A stretch of DNA of 64,000 nucleotides from the NCBI RefSeq assembly GCF_007827275.1, contig NZ_VISE01000001.1, forward strand, positions 3,410,001-3,474,000, read 5' to 3'. Shown here piece by piece: positions 60,212-64,000 of the stretch. The DNA comes from Gillisia sp. Hel_I_86 (GTDB lineage Bacteria > Bacteroidota > Bacteroidia > Flavobacteriales > Flavobacteriaceae). The notes beneath the pieces were generated by a model, which made no database searches, was not told the DNA's origin, and was given only the letters and a program-made list of their open reading frames with translations. Numbering within the stretch: position 1 is the stretch's first letter; every line of letters starts with the position of its first letter. A program made the position numbers and the translations under genes.

Positions 60212-62404
60212 TTACAACACCAACAAGCCATGGGCTTTTAAAACTTCGATAGGTTTAGAGAACCAAAACAATTCAAAATCATCAAATTGAGTTTCAAAAC
60301 TTTGTTTTAAACTAGAAAAAGTTAGCTGCTTTTCATTGGTAGGCGTCAGTTGTGCCAATGTTTCTAGCAACCAATCTCCAATTTCTTTTTCAATGTTAAG
60401 CTGAAAGGTTTCTGTAGGGCTATGAAAGGTCATTACCAATTGATGCCTGGTAATTCCTCGTTTCGTTTTTACCTGTTCGGCAACCAAAGGCATTACCCCC
60501 AGCCAAATAATTTTAGCCGTAGGTTTTATGCTGAAATTCGGAACGATAGTTAAACAGTTTTCGATAAAATTTGAATCAATTTGGGTCTTCGGAATTTTAA
60601 AACCGAACCATTCTTGAAGCGAAAGCTCAAATCCGATTCCGTGCATGAAATTGAAAAGTGATTTCTTGAGTCCGATACTGAATTTTGAATGATCTATGCC
60701 TGTATGATCCCTAAAATCCACATCGTTGTTCGCAAAAGTGATGTTCTTATAATTTGGTGTAATTCCATATTCCGAAGGATTCAAGCCTACCGGACTATGC
60801 GCCGTTAAAGCGAACTGATGCCAAAACCCAGACTGAATAATCCCAAGTTCGAACAACTGCCTTACCATTTCCAAACTGTCCACCGTTTCTTGTGCCGTTT
60901 GGGAGGGGTAGCCGTACATTAAATAGGAATGTACCATGATGTTGGCTTCGGTCAAATTTCGGGTTACCTGTGCCACCTGCGCTACCGTTACTCCTTTATC
61001 TATCAATTTCAATAACCTATCGGAAGCAACTTCCAATCCGCCGGAAATTGCAATACATCCGGAAGCCTTTAGCAAGACACAAAGATCTTTCGTGAAATTC
61101 TTTTCAAACCGAATATTGGTCCACCAGGTAGCCGTGAGTTTCCGTTTTATTATTTCTAAAGCTAAGGCCTTCATTAAAGCAGGCGGGGCAGCTTCATCAA
61201 CAAAATGAAACCCGTTTTCGCCAGTTTGAGCTATGAGCTCTTCCATTCTATCTACCAATAATTTGGCGGCAATGGGTTCATAAATTTTAACATAGTCCAG
61301 GGAAATATCGCAAAACGTACATTTTCCCCAATAGCAACCATGTGCCATCGTTAGTTTGTTCCAACGGCCATCGCTCCATAAGCTGTGCATTGGGTTGGCG
61401 ATTTCTATTACCGAGACATAATCGTCCAATAATAGATCTGAATAATCTGGAGTGCCTAAATCACTTTGTTTATAATCTGCTCTTTCGGTATCATTTTTAT
61501 AAATAACTTTTCCATCTTCCAGTAAAAGAGTTCTTTTAAAAAGAGGTTTTTCTGAGGTTGGATTACAAACAGCATTTTCCAATAATTCAATAGGTAATTC
61601 CCCATCGTCCAAAGTAATAAAATCGAAAAATTCAAAAACCCGTGTATCTGAAACCGATCGTAATTCGGTGTTCGGAAAACCGCCCCCCATTGCCATCTTA
61701 ATAGTTGGATACTTCGCTTTCATAAATTGTGCACACCTAAAAGCACTGTACAAATTCCCAGGAAATGGCACCGAAAAACATACCAGTTTTGGCTGAATGG
61801 TTTTTATGTTTTTCTCAAGGATTTGTAAGGTTAGATCGTCTATAAAAGTTGGCTTTTGTTGAAGCTTCTCGTAAAGTTCATCGAAAGAATTGGCGCTTTG
61901 CCCAAGGCGTTCGGCATACCTGCTAAACCCAAAATTATCATCGATGCATTCAATAATAAAATCTGAAAGATCTTCGAGATATAAAGTGGCCAAATGCTTG
62001 GCTTTGTCCTGCATTCCCATAGAACCAAATGCCCAGTCCATATCGTCCAACTGATCGAACCTGGAAGCGCGAGGCAAAAAGTCATCAGTACAAATTTGTC
62101 TGGCCAAAGTTTGGTTCTTGCCTTGCAGAAAACGTACAACTTCATCCAAAGGTTGTAAATAGGCCTCTTTTAAAGCATAGATCCGTTCACAATTTTCAGA
62201 TTGAATACTGTCATTTTCGAAAGCGATCTCAAATAACTCCCTAAAAGTTTTTTCTGAAAAAAGTTCCAGGATTACTTCTATTCCAAGATCCATCTGAAAA
62301 GCGGAAACATTTTTGGTGTTCAGGAACCCTTTTAAATATGCTGTAGCTGGGTAAGGCGTATTTAGTTGAGTAAAGGGTGGAGTAAGAAGTAAAAGGTCTT
62401 TCAA
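60212..62404 (-). CDS. B12-binding-domain radical SAM protein
   Basis: 730 residues. The N-terminal region (LLLLTPPFTQLNTPYPATAYLKGFL and LVCFSVPFPGNLYSAF ... MAMGGGFPN at about residues 207-255) is a cobalamin-binding Rossmann-type domain. The radical SAM cluster motif is GCYWGKCTFC (Cys357, Cys362, Cys365), a CX4CX2C spacing, followed by GFHFVDEA and GLEVASDRLLKLIDKGV. The C-terminal part is of unknown fold. The reaction is not known. It lies outside the array and marks the chromosomal flank, together with the Dus gene 34 bp upstream in the same direction. Confidence 0.85.
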   Translation of the reverse strand: MKDLLLLTPPFTQLNTPYPATAYLKGFLNTKNVSAFQMDLGIEVILELFSEKTFRELFEIAFENDSIQSENCERIYALKEAYLQPLDEVVRFLQGKNQTLARQICTDDFLPRASRFDQLDDMDWAFGSMGMQDKAKHLATLYLEDLSDFIIECIDDNFGFSRYAERLGQSANSFDELYEKLQQKPTFIDDLTLQILEKNIKTIQPKLVCFSVPFPGNLYSAFRCAQFMKAKYPTIKMAMGGGFPNTELRSVSDTRVFEFFDFITLDDGELPIELLENAVCNPTSEKPLFKRTLLLEDGKVIYKNDTERADYKQSDLGTPDYSDLLLDDYVSVIEIANPMHSLWSDGRWNKLTMAHGCYWGKCTFCDISLDYVKIYEPIAAKLLVDRMEELIAQTGENGFHFVDEAAPPALMKALALEIIKRKLTATWWTNIRFEKNFTKDLCVLLKASGCIAISGGLEVASDRLLKLIDKGVTVAQVAQVTRNLTEANIMVHSYLMYGYPSQTAQETVDSLEMVRQLFELGIIQSGFWHQFALTAHSPVGLNPSEYGITPNYKNITFANNDVDFRDHTGIDHSKFSIGLKKSLFNFMHGIGFELSLQEWFGFKIPKTQIDSNFIENCLTIVPNFSIKPTAKIIWLGVMPLVAEQVKTKRGITRHQLVMTFHSPTETFQLNIEKEIGDWLLETLAQLTPTNEKQLTFSSLKQSFETQFDDFELFWFSKPIEVLKAHGLLVL

Positions 62405-62438
62405 GATAACATATTAAATAGATGCCTACAAAGGTAGC

Positions 62439-63386
62439 TTATTGTTCGCTTTTTAATATTTCTGCAACAGCTTGTTTGTAAGCCCTTGGATTGTTCGCTT
62501 TTTTAATCTTTTTAAAGCTCTTCTGCGGATTAGAAAAAGACTGGGAAAAGTAGCTCCAAAAACCTTGCATTTTCATCTTGATAGGCGTAGGGCCGGACAA
62601 TGCTGCATCATATTGCTCATAAATGGTATCATGAAATTCACTAAAAATCTTCCAACGGTCTTTTGGATATTCGGTAGTGTCATTTTTTATTATGCTTGGT
62701 AAAAAAGGATCGGCAATAAGTCCGCGACCAATCATAAAATGATCGATGCTTGGAAATCGCTCCTGCATATTTTTAAATGAACTTACCTTGGTGATATCAC
62801 CATTATAGTATAATTTGTGCTTAGTGCTACCAATACAACGCTCAAAAGCATCCAGATCTACACCACCTTTATAAAGTTGTTTTCCTATACGCGCATGAAT
62901 GGCTATATTCTTCAGCGGATATTTATCGAGGATAGGGAATGCCTCCAAGATCTCGTTGCTGTTTTCGTATCCCATTCGCATTTTCATGGAAACCAGGATA
63001 TCGGTTTCAGTATGCGCCTTATCTAAAATATGGTCAATTTTTGCCGGATCACAAATCAATCCAGAACCCATACCGCGTTTGGTAACCATAGGATAAGGGC
63101 AACCTAGATTCCAGTTGAGTTCTTTATATCCCAGTTCTTGCACATATTTAGCTACAAATAAAAATTCTTCGGCATCGTTGGTAATCACTTGCGGAATTAC
63201 TTCTAAGGTATTGTTGTGCTCTGGAAGAAGATCCCGTTGATAGGAATTTTTTACCACCATTTTCCCATCTAGGCGAATGTAAGGTGCGTAAAACGTGTCT
63301 ATTCCGCCAAAATAATGGTGAAAAGCATTCCGAAAACGAAAGTCTGTAAATCCTTGTAAAGGGGAAGAAAGTAGGGTAAAACTCAT
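62439..63386 (-). CDS. tRNA-dihydrouridine synthase (Dus family)
   Basis: A 315-residue flavoenzyme that reduces uridine to dihydrouridine in tRNA. The TIM-barrel start SSPLQGFTDFRFRNAF, the catalytic Cys96 in NWNLGCPYP, MKMRMGYEN, NIAIHARI, KLYYNGDI and the FMN phosphate-binding MIGRGLIADPFL are all present in order. Length is normal. As a core gene it anchors the right side of the integron to the chromosome and probably forms a two-gene operon with the radical SAM gene. Confidence 0.93.
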   Translation of the reverse strand: MSFTLLSSPLQGFTDFRFRNAFHHYFGGIDTFYAPYIRLDGKMVVKNSYQRDLLPEHNNTLEVIPQVITNDAEEFLFVAKYVQELGYKELNWNLGCPYPMVTKRGMGSGLICDPAKIDHILDKAHTETDILVSMKMRMGYENSNEILEAFPILDKYPLKNIAIHARIGKQLYKGGVDLDAFERCIGSTKHKLYYNGDITKVSSFKNMQERFPSIDHFMIGRGLIADPFLPSIIKNDTTEYPKDRWKIFSEFHDTIYEQYDAALSGPTPIKMKMQGFWSYFSQSFSNPQKSFKKIKKANNPRAYKQAVAEILKSEQ

Positions 63387-64000
63387 AGGCTTAGTAGTGC
63401 CCGCAAAGATAGTTTAAAAAGTGGGCTTGTAGTATATAATTAAGCTGTGATATATTCTTTATATTCAATGAAAAATACTTCTAATTCTTTCAAATTGAAA
63501 CTCAAGAATTCATATATTTATTGCCAATGATTTTTATTATGGATATTCACCGAATCTAATTGTACATAAAACATGAAGCTTCTTTGCTTACAGACGGCTG
63601 TCTCGATTAGTGCAAATTTCGGGAGTAAGGAATATCAAATATCGTAACGATTATTGTTATTGTTATTTGTCCGTAAAGTATCCTAAAGTAAAAAAGGACG
63701 TCATTCTGTCCCGACCGTTCGGGAGTTTCAGAATCTCATTTCCATGTAAATCAATCTAATATTGAGACCCTGAAATAAATTGCCATCGTCGTATTTTTAT
63801 TTATGAATCCAAGACCCTGAAACCAGTTCAGGGTGACGATGGGGAATTGTCGTCATGCTGAACTTGTTTCAGCATCTCATAAGCTTCTATGAAAAATTCG
63901 TTAATTCCCTACGCTGGATAATTTTTTTTTATCATGGGTCTCAGGGTGACGAAAGAATTGTTAGGTCAAAAAATGGATGTACATTTATTTTTTATCGTCG
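63387..64000. repeat. Intergenic region with inverted flavobacterial repeats
   Basis: No gene is visible in these 614 bp. From about 63695 there are several hairpin-forming dispersed repeats: AAAAGGACGTCATTCTG, CCCGACCGTTCGGGA, ACCCTGAAACCAGTTCAGGG, GTCGTCATGCTGAAC with TTGTTTCAGCATCTC, and a CAGGGTGACGAAAG near 63936. Similar elements flank many flavobacterial genes and one lies upstream of the integrase. Confidence 0.6.

Noticed and set aside
59950-60290. Small plus-strand genes between the integrase and the radical SAM gene
   Set aside because: The frames overlap dispersed repeats and the 3' end of the radical SAM gene and show no recognisable protein features.
63695-63980. tRNA or structured RNA gene in the right intergenic region
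   Set aside because: The hairpins are dispersed repeat elements with GTCATGCTGAAC-type arms. No cloverleaf or known RNA motif could be formed.

Overview
The window looks like a chromosomal segment of a Flavobacteriaceae-type member of the Bacteroidota. The support is AT-rich DNA, DUF6364-type and ParD-like antitoxins typical of that phylum, an N-terminally extended Bacteroidota tyrosine recombinase, flavobacterial intergenic repeats, and a housekeeping flank (Dus and B12-type radical SAM). Genus cannot be fixed from the sequence.

About 58.5 kb (1-58530) is one large integron-like cassette array. I recognise 36 attC-like sites of about 127 bp, three of them split by insertion sequences. They separate 38 units, numbered here C1 to C38 starting at the integrase end. 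In almost every unit the first 9-13 bases after one attC edge are complementary to the last 9-13 bases before the next edge. This is the expected signature of R'/R'' arms belonging to a single cassette site. Cassettes read right to left: genes are on the minus strand, each cassette's own attC lies to its left, and the end nearest the integrase (58530) has no attC but a short attI-like sequence. The integrase (58558-59697) is on the same strand and its 3' end faces the array, the reverse of the classical layout. It lacks the roughly 40-residue integron-specific insertion between the catalytic Lys and the HxxR motif and carries an extra N-terminal domain. A true attC array next to a recombinase that is not a standard IntI is the most notable thing here.

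Cargo is mostly defence and addiction: two type II restriction-modification cassettes (HpaII-like; a second with a controller protein), seven toxin-antitoxin cassettes (PIN, ParE, HigB types), a RelA/SpoT-domain protein, a PLD-type nuclease, two PD-(D/E)XK-like nucleases, lipoproteins, an ECF sigma factor with a membrane partner, a metallopeptidase lipoprotein, an esterase-TPR lipoprotein and small membrane proteins. Eleven cassettes have no credible gene. They fall into related families of about 530-590 bp built from degenerate tandem units, and they recur through the array.

The array is heavily parasitised. Seven nearly identical group IIC-like introns (1987 bp, six complete) all lie on the plus strand, 9-10 nt from an attC edge. 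Two IS1182-family elements sit at the same ACGG position inside attC sites, one of them carrying a nested IS630 element. An IS1111-type IS110 element splits another attC, a second IS110 element sits at a cassette boundary, and an IS200 element lies in an ORF-less cassette. To the right of the integrase are about 500 bp with dispersed repeats, a B12-binding radical SAM gene, a tRNA-dihydrouridine synthase gene and further intergenic repeats. The left end of the array lies outside the window.
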